A model generated the notes under the pieces. That model did no database searches. It worked only from the letters and a program-made list of their open reading frames with translations, and was not told the origin of the DNA. Made by a program: the position numbers and the translations under genes. From Proteus appendicitidis (GTDB lineage: Bacteria > Pseudomonadota > Gammaproteobacteria > Enterobacterales > Enterobacteriaceae), in the NCBI RefSeq assembly GCF_030271835.1, contig NZ_CP127389.1:2888001-2952000 (forward strand): a DNA stretch of 64,000 nucleotides, written 5' to 3'. Positions 28,055 through 37,888 of this stretch are shown piece by piece; the first letter of the stretch is position 1; each line of letters begins with the position of its first letter.

Positions 28055-29482
28055 TTATTTTTTCTTTTTCGCTTTTGGATTTGGCAGGTCAGTGATGCTA
28101 CCTTCAAATACTTCCGCAGCCATACCAATTGATTCGTATAACGTTGGGTGAGCGTGGATAGTTAATGCGATATCTTCAGCATCACAACCCATTTCAATTG
28201 CCAGACCGATTTCACCTAACAGTTCACCACCGTTAGAACCAACAATTGCACCACCGATAACACGGTTAGTTTCTTTGTCGAAAATCAGTTTAGTCATACC
28301 ATCAGCACAATCTGACGCGATTGCACGACCTGATGCCGCCCAAGGGAAAGAAGCGACTTCATAGCTAACACCTTTCTCTTTCGCTTCTTTTTCAGTCATA
28401 CCAACCCATGCAACTTCTGGTTCAGTATAAGCGATTGATGGAATAACTTTAGGATCGAAGTAATGTTTCTTACCAGAGATAACTTCTGCAGCAACGTGAC
28501 CTTCATGAACACCTTTGTGAGCCAGCATTGGTTGGCCAACGATGTCACCGATAGCAAAGATGTGAGGTACGTTAGTACGCATTTGTTTATCAACATGGAT
28601 AAAGCCACGATCATCAACTTCGATACCAGCTTTACCTGCGTCTAACAGTTTACCGTTAGGTACACGACCGATAGCAACTAATACTGCATCGTAACGTTGT
28701 GGTTCTGCTGGGGCTTTTTTGCCTTCCATCGTTACGTAGATGCCATCTTCTTTTGCTTCAACTGCAGTTACTTTGGTTTCTAGCATCAGGTTAAATTTCT
28801 TGCTGATACGTTTGGTAAATACTTTAACCACGTCTTTATCAGCAGCAGGAATAACCTGATCAAACATTTCAACTACGTCAATCTGAGAACCCAGAGAATG
28901 ATAAACCGTTCCCATTTCCAGACCGATGATACCGCCACCCATCACCAGTAAACGCTCTGGTACGGTTTTCAGTTGCAGTGCATCTGTAGAGTCCCATACA
29001 CGAGGGTCTTCATGTGGAATGAATGGTAATTCGATTGGACGAGAGCCGGCAGCAACGATTGCGTTGTCAAAAGTGATGGTAGTTGTACCTTCAGCACCTT
29101 CAACAGACAATGTGTGAGAACCAGTGAATCGTGCTTCGCCATTAACGACAGTAACTTTACGGCCTTTAGCCATGCCCGCTAAGCCACCCGTTAACTGAGA
29201 GATAACTTTATCTTTCCAGATACGAATTTTGTCGATATCTGTTTTTGGTGCGTCAAATACAACACCGTGCTCAGATAATGCTTTCGCTTCTTCGATAACT
29301 TTAGCAACGTGGAGTAACGCTTTAGAAGGGATACAACCCACGTTCAGACAAACACCACCTAAAGTAGAGTGACGTTCAACTAAAACTGTTTCTAAACCTA
29401 AGTCAGCGCAACGGAACGCCGCGGAATAACCCGCAGGGCCTGCACCGAGAACCACTACCTGTGCTTTAATTTCAGTACTCAT
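28055..29482 (-). CDS. lpdA: Dihydrolipoyl dehydrogenase (E3)
   Basis: The 475-residue flavoprotein disulfide oxidoreductase reoxidises lipoyl groups of pyruvate dehydrogenase, 2-oxoglutarate dehydrogenase and the glycine cleavage H protein. The FAD motif VVLGAGPAGYSAAFR, the redox disulfide C45-C50 in GGVCLNVGCIPSKALLH, the NAD motif (MGGGIIGLEMGTVYHSLG) and the C-terminal HAHPTLYES with the catalytic His-Glu pair are all present. It starts at the ATG at 29482. It is 200 bases downstream of aceF, a gap that in E. coli contains the separate lpd promoter, allowing it to serve the other complexes. It links the aceEF and gcv systems in this window. Confidence 0.98.
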   Translation of the reverse strand: MSTEIKAQVVVLGAGPAGYSAAFRCADLGLETVLVERHSTLGGVCLNVGCIPSKALLHVAKVIEEAKALSEHGVVFDAPKTDIDKIRIWKDKVISQLTGGLAGMAKGRKVTVVNGEARFTGSHTLSVEGAEGTTTITFDNAIVAAGSRPIELPFIPHEDPRVWDSTDALQLKTVPERLLVMGGGIIGLEMGTVYHSLGSQIDVVEMFDQVIPAADKDVVKVFTKRISKKFNLMLETKVTAVEAKEDGIYVTMEGKKAPAEPQRYDAVLVAIGRVPNGKLLDAGKAGIEVDDRGFIHVDKQMRTNVPHIFAIGDIVGQPMLAHKGVHEGHVAAEVISGKKHYFDPKVIPSIAYTEPEVAWVGMTEKEAKEKGVSYEVASFPWAASGRAIASDCADGMTKLIFDKETNRVIGGAIVGSNGGELLGEIGLAIEMGCDAEDIALTIHAHPTLYESIGMAAEVFEGSITDLPNPKAKKKK

Positions 29483-29654
29483 CGTGACCTCATTATTTAT
29501 TTGTCCGGCGAGTCAGACGATAATCCATATTTAACACCGAGACTTACATACCGCATGCAGTTTACAGAAATGTTAATAAACTGAAAAGCGCTCTAACATG
29601 ACGGATCTCACAACCTAAGATGTATGACTGTAAAATCCATCACTGTAATCAGAG

Positions 29655-29677
29655 AAACCGGCGCTAAGCACCGGTTT
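29655..29677 (-). terminator. Hairpin after aceF (weak terminator or processing site)
   Basis: The stem AAACCGGCGC / GCACCGGTTT (29655-29664 with 29668-29677) has a 3-base loop and directly follows the aceF stop on the minus strand. No T-run follows, so partial readthrough into lpdA is likely. Confidence 0.4.
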
Positions 29678-29682
29678 TAAAA

Positions 29683-31551
29683 TTACATTACCAAACGACG
29701 TAAATCGCTCATGTACTGATTAATCAGAGTGATGAATCGAGCACCGTCAGCACCATCGATCACACGGTGATCGAAAGATAATGACATTGGTAAAATCAAG
29801 CGTGGTACGAATTCTTTACCATTCCATACAGGTTTCATAGAAGAACGGGAAAGTCCCATAATCGCAACTTCTGGTGCGTTAACGATTGGTGCAAAACCGG
29901 TAGTACCGATACCACCAAGGCTAGAAATAGTGAAACATCCGCCTTGCATATCTGCTGCTGTCAGTTTACCTGCACGCGCTTTCTTAGAAACTTCAGCTAA
30001 CTCATAAGACAGTTCTATAATGCCTTTTTTGTTAACATCTTTGAAAACAGGAACAACAAGACCGTTAGGTGTATCTACTGCAATACCGATATTGATGTAT
30101 TTTTTCAGGATCAGTTTCTGTCCATCTTCAGAGATAGAGCTGTTAAAGCGTGGCATATCTGCCAGAGCTTTCGCTGCTGCTTTCATTACGAAGACTAACG
30201 GCGTGATCTTAACATCCAGTTTTTTCTTCTCTGCTTCTTTATTTTGCTGCTTACGGAATTCTTCAACCTCAGTAATATCTGCTTCATCAAACAGATTTAC
30301 GTGAGGGATCATCACCCAGTTACGGCTTAAGTTAGCACCAGAGATTTTCTGGATACGGCTTAATTCAACTTCTTCAATTTCACCAAACTTGCTGAAGTCA
30401 ATTTTCGGCCAAGGTAACATGCCTGGTAATCCGCCACCTGCATTAGCTGGCGCTGATTCAGCACGTTTAATTAATTCTTTCACGTAAGACTGAACGTCTT
30501 CACGTAAGATACGACCTTTACGACCAGTACCTTTTACTTTCGCTAAATTCACACCGAATTCGCGCGCTAAGCGACGAATAACAGGTGTTGCATGAACGTA
30601 AGCATCATTTTCAACAAACTCTTCTTTCGCAGCTGGCGCTGTCGCTTGTGCTTTAGCAGGTGCTGCTGGTGCAGAACTTGCTGGTGCAGGAGCAGCGGCG
30701 GCTGGTGCTTGAGCAACAGGAGCTGCACCGGCAACTTCGAAAGTCATGATCAGTGAGCCAGTTTTCACTTTGTCGCCCACTGCAATTTTGATCTCTTTAA
30801 CCACACCTGCAAATGGTGCTGGAACTTCCATTGAAGCTTTGTCACCTTCAACAGTGATCAGTGATTGTTCTTCAGAGATGGAATCACCTACTTTCACCAT
30901 CACTTCAGTAACTTCAACTTCATCACCACCGATATCTGGCACATTCACTTCTTTCACAGCGGATGCTGCTGGTGCAGATGCCGCTGGAGCTGGTGCAGCC
31001 GCTTGAGCAACAGGTGCGCTACCTGCAACTTCAAATACCATGATAAGAGAGCCTGTGCTCACTTTATCACCTGTTGCAATTTTAATTTCTTTCACTACAC
31101 CCGCAAATGGTGCTGGAACTTCCATTGAAGCTTTGTCGCCTTCAACAGTGATCAGTGATTGTTCTTCAGCAACACTATCGCCCACTTTTACCATTACTTC
31201 AGTAACTTCAACTTCGTCACCGCCGATATCTGGAACATGAACTTCTTTCAGTGCTGCTGTTGCTGGCGCTGCAGCTGGTGCAGGCGCAGCCGCTTGAGCT
31301 GGTGCTGCTTGCGCGGCACCCTCTGCTTCAAAAATCATGATAAGAGAACCCGTTTGGACTTTATCGCCCACGGCAATTTTAATCTCTTTAACTACACCCG
31401 CTTGTGGTGATGGGACTTCCATAGATGCTTTATCGCCTTCTACGGTGATTAAGGATTGTTCTTCCTCAATACGGTCGCCCACTTTCACCATCACTTCGGT
31501 GACTTCAACTTCATCAGCACCGATATCTGGGACTTTAATTTCAATAGACAT
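29683..31551 (-). CDS. aceF: Pyruvate dehydrogenase E2 (dihydrolipoyl acetyltransferase)
   Basis: The 622-residue E2 core of pyruvate dehydrogenase has three tandem lipoyl domains with lipoylated lysines in [10 protein letters not shown] at about K41, K140 and K238. Ala/Pro-rich linkers join them. The E1/E3-binding domain ([16 protein letters not shown], about residues 320-357) follows, then the catalytic domain with [11 protein letters not shown] near residue 595. The three lipoyl modules are very alike even in DNA (about 30730-31550), suggesting gene conversion among them. Domain count equals that of E. coli. The ATG at 31551 is 12 bases from the aceE stop, so translation is probably coupled. 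Confidence 0.97.
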   Translation of the reverse strand: MSIEIKVPDIGADEVEVTEVMVKVGDRIEEEQSLITVEGDKASMEVPSPQAGVVKEIKIAVGDKVQTGSLIMIFEAEGAAQAAPAQAAAPAPAAAPATAALKEVHVPDIGGDEVEVTEVMVKVGDSVAEEQSLITVEGDKASMEVPAPFAGVVKEIKIATGDKVSTGSLIMVFEVAGSAPVAQAAAPAPAASAPAASAVKEVNVPDIGGDEVEVTEVMVKVGDSISEEQSLITVEGDKASMEVPAPFAGVVKEIKIAVGDKVKTGSLIMTFEVAGAAPVAQAPAAAAPAPASSAPAAPAKAQATAPAAKEEFVENDAYVHATPVIRRLAREFGVNLAKVKGTGRKGRILREDVQSYVKELIKRAESAPANAGGGLPGMLPWPKIDFSKFGEIEEVELSRIQKISGANLSRNWVMIPHVNLFDEADITEVEEFRKQQNKEAEKKKLDVKITPLVFVMKAAAKALADMPRFNSSISEDGQKLILKKYINIGIAVDTPNGLVVPVFKDVNKKGIIELSYELAEVSKKARAGKLTAADMQGGCFTISSLGGIGTTGFAPIVNAPEVAIMGLSRSSMKPVWNGKEFVPRLILPMSLSFDHRVIDGADGARFITLINQYMSDLRRLVM

Positions 31552-31563
31552 TCACTTTACCTC

Positions 31564-34230
31564 TTACGCCAGACGTGGGTTTACTTTTTCAGGGTTGATG
31601 TTGTATTTTTTGATTGCGTCTTCAACAACCTTCACATCAATCTCACCACGTTTAGCTAATTCACCTAATGCAGCAACAATCACATAAGAAGTATCAACTT
31701 CGAAGTGGTGACGCAAGTTTTCACGGCTATCAGAACGACCGAAACCATCAGTACCTAATACGCGGTAATCGTCTGCTGGTACATAAGTACGAACTTGTTC
31801 AGCGAACAGTTTCATGTAGTCAGTAGACGCAACAGCTGGTGCATCATTCATAATTTGAGCGATGTAAGGTACGCGAGGTGCTTCAGATGGGTGCAGCATG
31901 TTCCAACGTTCACAATCTTGACCATCACGAGCCAATTCAGTGAATGAAGTTACGCTATAAACATCAGAACCAATACCGTATTCAGCAGACAGAATTTCTG
32001 CGGCTTCACGAACGTGACGCAGAATAGAACCTGAACCCAGTAACTGAACTTTACCTTTCGCGCCTTCGTGTGATTTCAGCTTGTAGATACCTTTACGGAT
32101 ACCTTCTTCAACACCGGCTGGCATTGCTGGCATATGGTAGTTTTCGTTCAGTGTAGTGATGTAGTAATAAACGTTTTCTTGTTTATCACCATACATACGC
32201 TCTAAACCGTCTTGCATGATAACAGCAACTTCATAAGCGAATGCTGGATCATAAGAGATACAGTTAGGGATAGTCAGCGATTGAATATGGCTATGACCAT
32301 CTTCGTGCTGTAAACCTTCACCGTTAAGTGTTGTACGACCTGAAGTACCACCAACTAAGAAACCACGCGCTTGTTGGTCGCCCGCAGCCCAACATAAGTC
32401 GCCAATACGTTGGAAACCAAACATTGAGTAGTAGATATAGAATGGGATCATTGGCAGATTGTTAGTGCTGTAAGATGTTGCAGCGGCTAACCAAGATGCG
32501 CCAGCACCCAGTTCGTTGATACCTTCTTGCAGAATTTGACCTTTAACGTCTTCTTTATAGTAAGCAACTTGCTCACGGTCTTGAGGCGTATATTGTTGGC
32601 CATTCGGGCTATAAATACCGATTTGACGGAACAAGCCTTCCATACCAAAAGTACGAGCTTCGTCTGCAATAATTGGTACTAAACGATCTTTGATAGATTT
32701 ATTTTTCAACATCACGTTCAGAGCGCGAACGAATGCGATAGTTGTTGAAATCTCTTTAGATTGTTCTTCCAGTAATTGGCTGAAATCTTCCAGTGTTGGA
32801 ATATCCAGTTTTTCTTCAAAACGTGGACGACGAGCAGGTAAATAACCGCCTAAATCCTGACGACGTGCATGCAGGTATTTGTACTCTTCTGACTCTTTGT
32901 CAAAAGTAATATAAGGCAGATCTTTGATTTGCTCATCAGCAACAGGAATGTTGAAACGATCACGGAAATGGTGAACGCCATCCATGTTCATTTTCTTAAC
33001 TTGGTGAGCGATGTTTTTACCTTCCGCCGTTTCACCCATACCATAACCTTTGATGGTTTGAGCTAAAATAACAGTTGGTTTACCTTGAGTTTCTTTTGCT
33101 TTTTGGAATGCAGCAAAGACTTTCTTCGGATCGTGACCACCACGGTTTAATGCCCAAATCTCATCATCAGTCATGTCTTTAACTAATGCAGCAGTTTCTG
33201 GGTAGCGATTGAAGAAGTGTTCACGAACGTAAGCACCGTCACGTGATTTAAACGTTTGGTAGTCACCATCCAGCGTTTCGTTCATTAATTGAACGAGTTT
33301 GCCTGAAGTGTCTTTACGCAGCAGTTCGTCCCAACGGTCGCCCCACATGACTTTGATAACGTTCCAGCCAGCACCCGCGAAGATACCTTCTAATTCGTTA
33401 ACAATTTTGCCGTTACCTGTCACTGGGCCATCAAGGCGCTGTAAGTTACAGTTAACTACGAAGCACAGATTATCTAATTTTTCGCGAACAGCGATAGTGA
33501 TAGCACCTTTAGATTCTGGTTCGTCCATTTCACCATCACCTAAGAACGCATACACAGTTTGTGCAGTGGTGTTCTTCAGGCCACGATGATTTAAATATTT
33601 CAGGAATTTAGCTTGATAAATTGCAGATAGTGGTCCCAGACCCATAGAAACAGTTGGGAACTGCCAGAACTCAGGCATTAATTTAGGGTGCGGATAAGAA
33701 GATAAACCTTTACCACCAATTTCTTGACGGAAGTTGTTTAATTGTTCTTCTGTTAAACGACCTTCTAAGAATGCACGCGCATAGATACCTGGGGAGATAT
33801 GACCTTGGAAGTAAACCAAGTCGCCGCCATCAGTTTCATTTTGCGCACGGAAGAAATGGTTAAAGCACACTTCATATAAAGTTGCAGAAGATTGGAATGA
33901 CGCCATGTGTCCGCCGAGTTCCAAATCTTTTTTGGATGCACGCAGAACCATCATTACTGCGTTCCAGCGAATAGCAGAACGAATTCGACGCTCTAATTCC
34001 AGATTGCCAGGGTAAGCGGGTTCATCTTCAGCAGGAATGGTATTGATATAATCACTGTGTACAGAGCCGCCCAAAGCGATATTAAGACCACCATTACGGG
34101 CTTGTTTTAATACCTGATCAATCAGGAACTGTGCACGCTCAACACCTTCTTCACGGATGACCGAGTCGATCGCTTGTAACCAGTCGCGAGTTTCGATCGG
34201 ATCCACGTCATTTTTCAGCATATCTGACAT
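31564..34230 (-). CDS. aceE: Pyruvate dehydrogenase E1 component
   Basis: The 888-residue homodimeric E1 decarboxylates pyruvate with thiamine diphosphate and reductively acetylates the lipoyl groups of AceF. The ThDP motif lies in FLGDGEMDEPESKGAI, and further conserved segments are VYFQGHISPG, NLQRLDGPVTGNGKI and the C-terminal VLGTDGFGRSDSRENLRHHF. It is one residue longer than E. coli AceE. AAGGA precedes the ATG at 34230. It lies 163 bases downstream of pdhR, a gap with a long perfect inverted repeat. The operon pdhR-aceE-aceF-lpdA is complete. Confidence 0.98.
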   Translation of the reverse strand: MSDMLKNDVDPIETRDWLQAIDSVIREEGVERAQFLIDQVLKQARNGGLNIALGGSVHSDYINTIPAEDEPAYPGNLELERRIRSAIRWNAVMMVLRASKKDLELGGHMASFQSSATLYEVCFNHFFRAQNETDGGDLVYFQGHISPGIYARAFLEGRLTEEQLNNFRQEIGGKGLSSYPHPKLMPEFWQFPTVSMGLGPLSAIYQAKFLKYLNHRGLKNTTAQTVYAFLGDGEMDEPESKGAITIAVREKLDNLCFVVNCNLQRLDGPVTGNGKIVNELEGIFAGAGWNVIKVMWGDRWDELLRKDTSGKLVQLMNETLDGDYQTFKSRDGAYVREHFFNRYPETAALVKDMTDDEIWALNRGGHDPKKVFAAFQKAKETQGKPTVILAQTIKGYGMGETAEGKNIAHQVKKMNMDGVHHFRDRFNIPVADEQIKDLPYITFDKESEEYKYLHARRQDLGGYLPARRPRFEEKLDIPTLEDFSQLLEEQSKEISTTIAFVRALNVMLKNKSIKDRLVPIIADEARTFGMEGLFRQIGIYSPNGQQYTPQDREQVAYYKEDVKGQILQEGINELGAGASWLAAATSYSTNNLPMIPFYIYYSMFGFQRIGDLCWAAGDQQARGFLVGGTSGRTTLNGEGLQHEDGHSHIQSLTIPNCISYDPAFAYEVAVIMQDGLERMYGDKQENVYYYITTLNENYHMPAMPAGVEEGIRKGIYKLKSHEGAKGKVQLLGSGSILRHVREAAEILSAEYGIGSDVYSVTSFTELARDGQDCERWNMLHPSEAPRVPYIAQIMNDAPAVASTDYMKLFAEQVRTYVPADDYRVLGTDGFGRSDSRENLRHHFEVDTSYVIVAALGELAKRGEIDVKVVEDAIKKYNINPEKVNPRLA

Positions 34231-34272
34231 GGTGTATTCCTTATCTGTTATCTGTTTTTAATGGTTATGGGA

Positions 34273-34317
34273 GCCTATCTTCCCGTTCTACCTATTTGAT
34301 ATGACGGGAAGATAGGC
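34273..34317. repeat. Perfect 14-bp inverted repeat between pdhR and aceE
   Basis: Arms GCCTATCTTCCCGT (34273-34286) and ACGGGAAGATAGGC (34304-34317) are separated by 17 bases. No T-run follows on either strand, so it is not a classical terminator. It may be an RNA processing hairpin in the pdhR-aceE transcript or an operator. Confidence 0.6.
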
Positions 34318-34393
34318 CCTGCTGTTATTACCGCTTCCCCTGAAAATCACAGGGCGATAGGTAGTACAGACTCAGCGGTCAGGATCTGTGCTA

Positions 34394-35164
34394 CTAAAAT
34401 AAATCAGGGTGTTGTTGTAGCCGGCGCAAAGAGCGCTCACGGCGAGTATGTTCACGACTCATATCCAACAAAACGTCTTCAATAAAAGCCAAATGGCGAT
34501 GTGATGCTTCACGAGCAGCTTCTGGCTCTCTATGAATAATGGCCTGATAAATCTGACTACGATGCTCACTTACTGCAGTTAACATCTCTTTACGAGTGTA
34601 AAGAAACTCAAAATTCTGACGGATATTTTGCTCAAGCATTGGCACCATGCATCGTAATAAATGCAATAAAACGACATTATGAGCAGCTTCCGTGACAATT
34701 AATTGATATTGCAATACAGCCTCAGACTCAGCGGCTAAATCACCCTCTTCATGGGCTTTCAAAATGCAATCATGGCTAGCTTTAATGCGGTCAAGATCTT
34801 CATCAGTGCCACGTAATGCAGCGTAATATGCGGCAATACCTTCAAGTGCATGACGAGTTTCTAAAAGGTCAAATTGAGATTCGGGATGCCCGCTAAGCAG
34901 TTGAGCTAAAGGATCACTAAAACTTTGCCAGAGATTATGCTGAACAAAGGTACCACCGCCTTGGCGACGGAGTAAAAAACCTTTAGCTTCTAATTTTTGG
35001 ATAGCTTCACGCAATGAAGGGCGAGATACATCAAATTGCTTCGCCAGTTCACGTTCAGGTAAGAGTTTCTCTCCTGGACGCAGAGTACCTTCTAAAATCA
35101 GATGTTCAAGTTGTTGCTCAATAACATCAGAAAGCTTAGGTTGGCGGATTTTTGTGTAAGCCAT
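34394..35164 (-). CDS. pdhR: Pyruvate dehydrogenase complex repressor PdhR
   Basis: The 256-residue GntR/FadR-type repressor responds to pyruvate. The winged helix N-domain (residues 7-75, with [20 protein letters not shown] and the GGGTFV wing) is followed by an all-helical FCD effector domain. Two starts are possible: the ATG at 35164, which matches E. coli PdhR (MAY-KIRQPKL), and one at 35179, five codons earlier. Neither has a strong ribosome site, and I prefer 35164 by homology. A perfect PdhR operator lies about 50 bases upstream, indicating autoregulation of pdhR-aceEF-lpdA as in E. coli. The usual neighbour aroP is missing. Confidence 0.95.
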   Translation of the reverse strand: MAYTKIRQPKLSDVIEQQLEHLILEGTLRPGEKLLPERELAKQFDVSRPSLREAIQKLEAKGFLLRRQGGGTFVQHNLWQSFSDPLAQLLSGHPESQFDLLETRHALEGIAAYYAALRGTDEDLDRIKASHDCILKAHEEGDLAAESEAVLQYQLIVTEAAHNVVLLHLLRCMVPMLEQNIRQNFEFLYTRKEMLTAVSEHRSQIYQAIIHREPEAAREASHRHLAFIEDVLLDMSREHTRRERSLRRLQQHPDLF

Positions 35165-35214
35165 ATTGCTGGAAGCCATTATTGGATAACTATTACCTTA
35201 GTGATTGAGTTGTC

Positions 35215-35231
35215 AATTGGTAATACCAATT
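35215..35231. promoter_or_regulatory. PdhR operator
   Basis: The perfect 17-bp palindrome AATTGGTAATACCAATT agrees fully with the PdhR consensus ATTGGTnnnACCAAT. It is about 50 bases upstream of pdhR, where it would overlap or flank the promoter of the pyruvate dehydrogenase operon. Confidence 0.9.
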
Positions 35232-35368
35232 TAATATAACGGATAATAAAGTAACAAAGTATTCACTAACTGTCTATACAGTTGTTGAGCGAAATCATAA
35301 AAACCTGTAAATTTTAACAAATTATTTTAAAAAATCATCAAAAGTGATAACTAGATCGCATTATACAG

Positions 35369-35400
35369 AAACGTTAAAAATAAATTTTTTAACGTTTTTT
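35369..35400. terminator. A/T-rich hairpin between ampD and pdhR
   Basis: The 12-bp stem AAACGTTAAAAA / TTTTTAACGTTT (35369-35380 with 35386-35397) has a 5-base loop, and a T-run follows on the plus strand only. It may end ampD transcription inefficiently. The rest of the 35232-35489 gap holds no gene: ampE, which follows ampD in E. coli, is absent. Confidence 0.4.
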
Positions 35401-35489
35401 AAACACATAAACAGTCAAACTGAAGCGTGACAGCAATGTTATTCTGCATTTAAATTCAAACTCTATGATTTTAAATTCAACTCAGCCGG

Positions 35490-36032
35490 TTATTTTGTTA
35501 ACAAACTGCGATAATAAGCCCAATCAAAATGAGGTCCCGGATCGGTTTTTCTATTTGGTGCAACATCACTATGCCCAGTAATGTTTTCTTCAATGGCGGG
35601 ATAAAGAGCAATAAGCGATTGAGTTATCTTCGCTAATTGTTGATATTGCTGCTGGGTAAAATCGCACTCATCAGTACCTTCAAGCTCTATACCAATAGAG
35701 AAATCATTACATTTTTCTCTGCCTTTATATAAAGAAACGCCAGCATGCCACGCTCTCTCAGTAAAAGGCACATATTGCACAATTTCTCCATCACGACGAA
35801 TAAGACAATGAGCCGATACTCTTAAGTTAACAATCTCACTAAAAAAAGGATGATCTTGCTCTGACAGTGTATTGGTAAAAAGCTGGTCAATATAAGGTCC
35901 ACCAAATTGCCCTGGCGGCAAACTGATATTATGAACAATTAATAAAGAAGGAAGCTCACCTTCAGGTCTCTTATCATGATTAGGTGAAGGAACCTGTCTC
36001 GCATCGATTAACCAACCTTGTTTAATTTCCAC
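35490..36032 (-). CDS. ampD: 1,6-anhydro-N-acetylmuramyl-L-alanine amidase AmpD
   Basis: The 180-residue cytosolic zinc amidase recycles cell-wall anhydromuropeptides; its loss derepresses ampC-type beta-lactamases where AmpR is present. Zinc ligands H34 (LIVHNIS), H154 (TGHSDVAP) and D164 (DPGPHFDW) and the catalytic K162 are in place. The start codon is GTG at 36032 with AGAGGG five bases ahead; an ATG two bases upstream is out of frame. It is divergent from ppdD. In E. coli nadC lies between these two genes and ampE follows ampD; both are missing here. Confidence 0.95.
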   Translation of the reverse strand: MEIKQGWLIDARQVPSPNHDKRPEGELPSLLIVHNISLPPGQFGGPYIDQLFTNTLSEQDHPFFSEIVNLRVSAHCLIRRDGEIVQYVPFTERAWHAGVSLYKGREKCNDFSIGIELEGTDECDFTQQQYQQLAKITQSLIALYPAIEENITGHSDVAPNRKTDPGPHFDWAYYRSLLTK

Positions 36033-36243
36033 ATCAACCCTCTTTTATTCTGTTTTAGCCATTATCAATAACTTTATTAATTCATACTCATCAATAAATG
36101 CGAACTTTCCCTCAATAATAAAGATTAACTCTGTATCTCTCCTTTTTCTTTTCGATATTTTACTCAAATTTTATTTTATCTATTCGCCAATAAAGTCCTT
36201 TTTTTTCATACTACTAGTGTTTATTACTCAAGGAGGACGCTAA

Positions 36244-36687
36244 ATGAATGTACTTAATTATCACTCTAATGAAAATGGTTTTACCCTTATGGAGCTTATG
36301 ATTGTGATTGCTATTATCTCGATTTTAAGCTCTGTTGCTATTCCTGCCTATCAAGGTTATATCCAAAAAGCAGCATTAACCGATGTATTGCAAACACTTT
36401 CGCCCTATCGTTCTGCGATAGAATTATGTCGCTATGAAAACGATCCTCAACACTGTAATTCTGATTCAACTTTTATGCCGCAACAATTTCGTAGCCGATA
36501 TTTGTCCGATATTAATGTGCTAAACGGTGTGATTAATGCAACTGGAAAATCACAGCTTGATGGTCTGACGATCACAATGTCGCCAGAGAAAGGAGTTAAC
36601 GACCTTCTTCCAGTATGGAAAACACAATGTTTAGCAGCAAATCTCTCGTTGCAAAAACAGTGCAGTAAGATTTTAAAATCATATTAG
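36244..36687 (+). CDS. ppdD: Type IV prepilin PpdD
   Basis: The 147-residue type IVa major prepilin has a 12-residue leader ending in Gly (cut between G12 and F13) and the canonical FTLMELMIVIAIISILSSVAIPAYQ helix start with Glu at +5, the PilD processing and N-methylation site. The mature globular part has cysteines for a C-terminal disulfide loop. A very strong AAGGAGG precedes the ATG at 36244. The 211 bases upstream (36033-36243) hold its promoter; I see no gene there. It is followed after 100 bases by hofB and hofC. Assembly would need PilD, PilQ and others encoded elsewhere. Confidence 0.93.
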   Translation: MNVLNYHSNENGFTLMELMIVIAIISILSSVAIPAYQGYIQKAALTDVLQTLSPYRSAIELCRYENDPQHCNSDSTFMPQQFRSRYLSDINVLNGVINATGKSQLDGLTITMSPEKGVNDLLPVWKTQCLAANLSLQKQCSKILKSY

Positions 36688-36787
36688 TGCGTTAGATATA
36701 AAGGAGCACTTATATTAAGTGTTCCTATTACACACTTGAAACATTGAAGACAACACAGATAAATCAAAAAGTATAAAGAGGTGAAGA

Positions 36788-37888
36788 ATGGATATCACAC
36801 ACTCTGCAACAGAATTTATTGAGTATTTATTACGTGAAAGTATTTTAAAACGCGCCTCTGATTTACATATAGAACCTCAACAAACCAGTGTAAGAATTCG
36901 CGCCAGAATAGATAATCATTTATATCTATTCTCGCCTCCTCCAGATGAATTTTCTGAAGAAATAGTCACTCGATTAAAGGTACTTGCTAACTTAAATATT
37001 GCAGAAAAGCGATTACCTCAAGATGGGCAACTTAGTTGGTCTTATAATGAAAAAAGCTATTCAATACGAATAGCGACACTCCCCACGCTGTATGGTGAAA
37101 AAGTTGTTTTACGGCTTATAAATAATTTACAACAGCCAGAATTAAATCACTTAGGCTTTCAACCCTCGCATTTAACACTATTAAAGAAATATTTAAATTT
37201 ACCGCAAGGAATGATTTTGGTCACAGGACCAACGGGAAGCGGAAAAACGCTCACTTTATATAGTTGTTTGCACTATTTAAATAAAGAAAACCTAAATATA
37301 AATAGTGTTGAAGATCCGATTGAATTACCTCTAAAGGGGATTAATCAAATTCAAATTTCTGAAAAATCCGGGATCTCATTCGCGACAATATTACGAGCAT
37401 TATTACGCCAAGATCCTGATATTATTATGGTGGGTGAAATACGTGACCAAGCAACTGCTGAAATGGCAATAAAATCAGCGCAAACAGGGCACCTTGTATT
37501 ATCAACCTTACATACTAATTCGGCCTCATCTACATTAATGCGTCTACATAACTTAGGGATTGAAAAAGATCTTATTCATTCCTGTGTTAGTTTAATTATT
37601 TCACAACGATTAGTTCGATGTTTATGCCCACACTGTAAAATATGCTTATCCAATAAACAGCATATTAGTATAAATAAAGAAATGATCGAATTACCAAATT
37701 GGCGAGCTGTGGGTTGCCAGCAATGCTGTTCAGGCTATAACGGAAGAACCGCTATCTATGACTGCTTTGAGCCATCAAAACAAACACACTCATCCTTTTG
37801 TCATTTACTCTATTCTGGCTTTTCATTAGTTAAACAAGGCATAACAACGCTTGAGGAGGTTTATCAAACACTAGGAGATATTGAATGA
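36788..37888 (+). CDS. hofB: Type IV pilus assembly ATPase HofB (short form)
   Basis: The 366-residue GspE/PilB-family secretion ATPase powers pilus polymerisation. Walker A GPTGSGKT is at 147-154, the Asp box spans roughly 174-180, Walker B with catalytic Glu is in IIMVGEIRD (212-220) and the His box is STLHTNSA (239-246). A cysteine cluster around 278-314 (CLCPHCKIC and CQQCC) should bind zinc. E. coli HofB is about 460 residues, and this protein lacks the N-terminal N1 domain. The start at 36788 is well supported by GAGGTG, so the short form appears genuine. It overlaps hofC by four bases (ATGA). Confidence 0.92.
   Translation: MDITHSATEFIEYLLRESILKRASDLHIEPQQTSVRIRARIDNHLYLFSPPPDEFSEEIVTRLKVLANLNIAEKRLPQDGQLSWSYNEKSYSIRIATLPTLYGEKVVLRLINNLQQPELNHLGFQPSHLTLLKKYLNLPQGMILVTGPTGSGKTLTLYSCLHYLNKENLNINSVEDPIELPLKGINQIQISEKSGISFATILRALLRQDPDIIMVGEIRDQATAEMAIKSAQTGHLVLSTLHTNSASSTLMRLHNLGIEKDLIHSCVSLIISQRLVRCLCPHCKICLSNKQHISINKEMIELPNWRAVGCQQCCSGYNGRTAIYDCFEPSKQTHSSFCHLLYSGFSLVKQGITTLEEVYQTLGDIE

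Noticed and set aside
30730..31550. Long plus-strand open frames opposite aceF
   Set aside because: They are antisense shadows of the three similar lipoyl domains; the repeats come from the coding strand.
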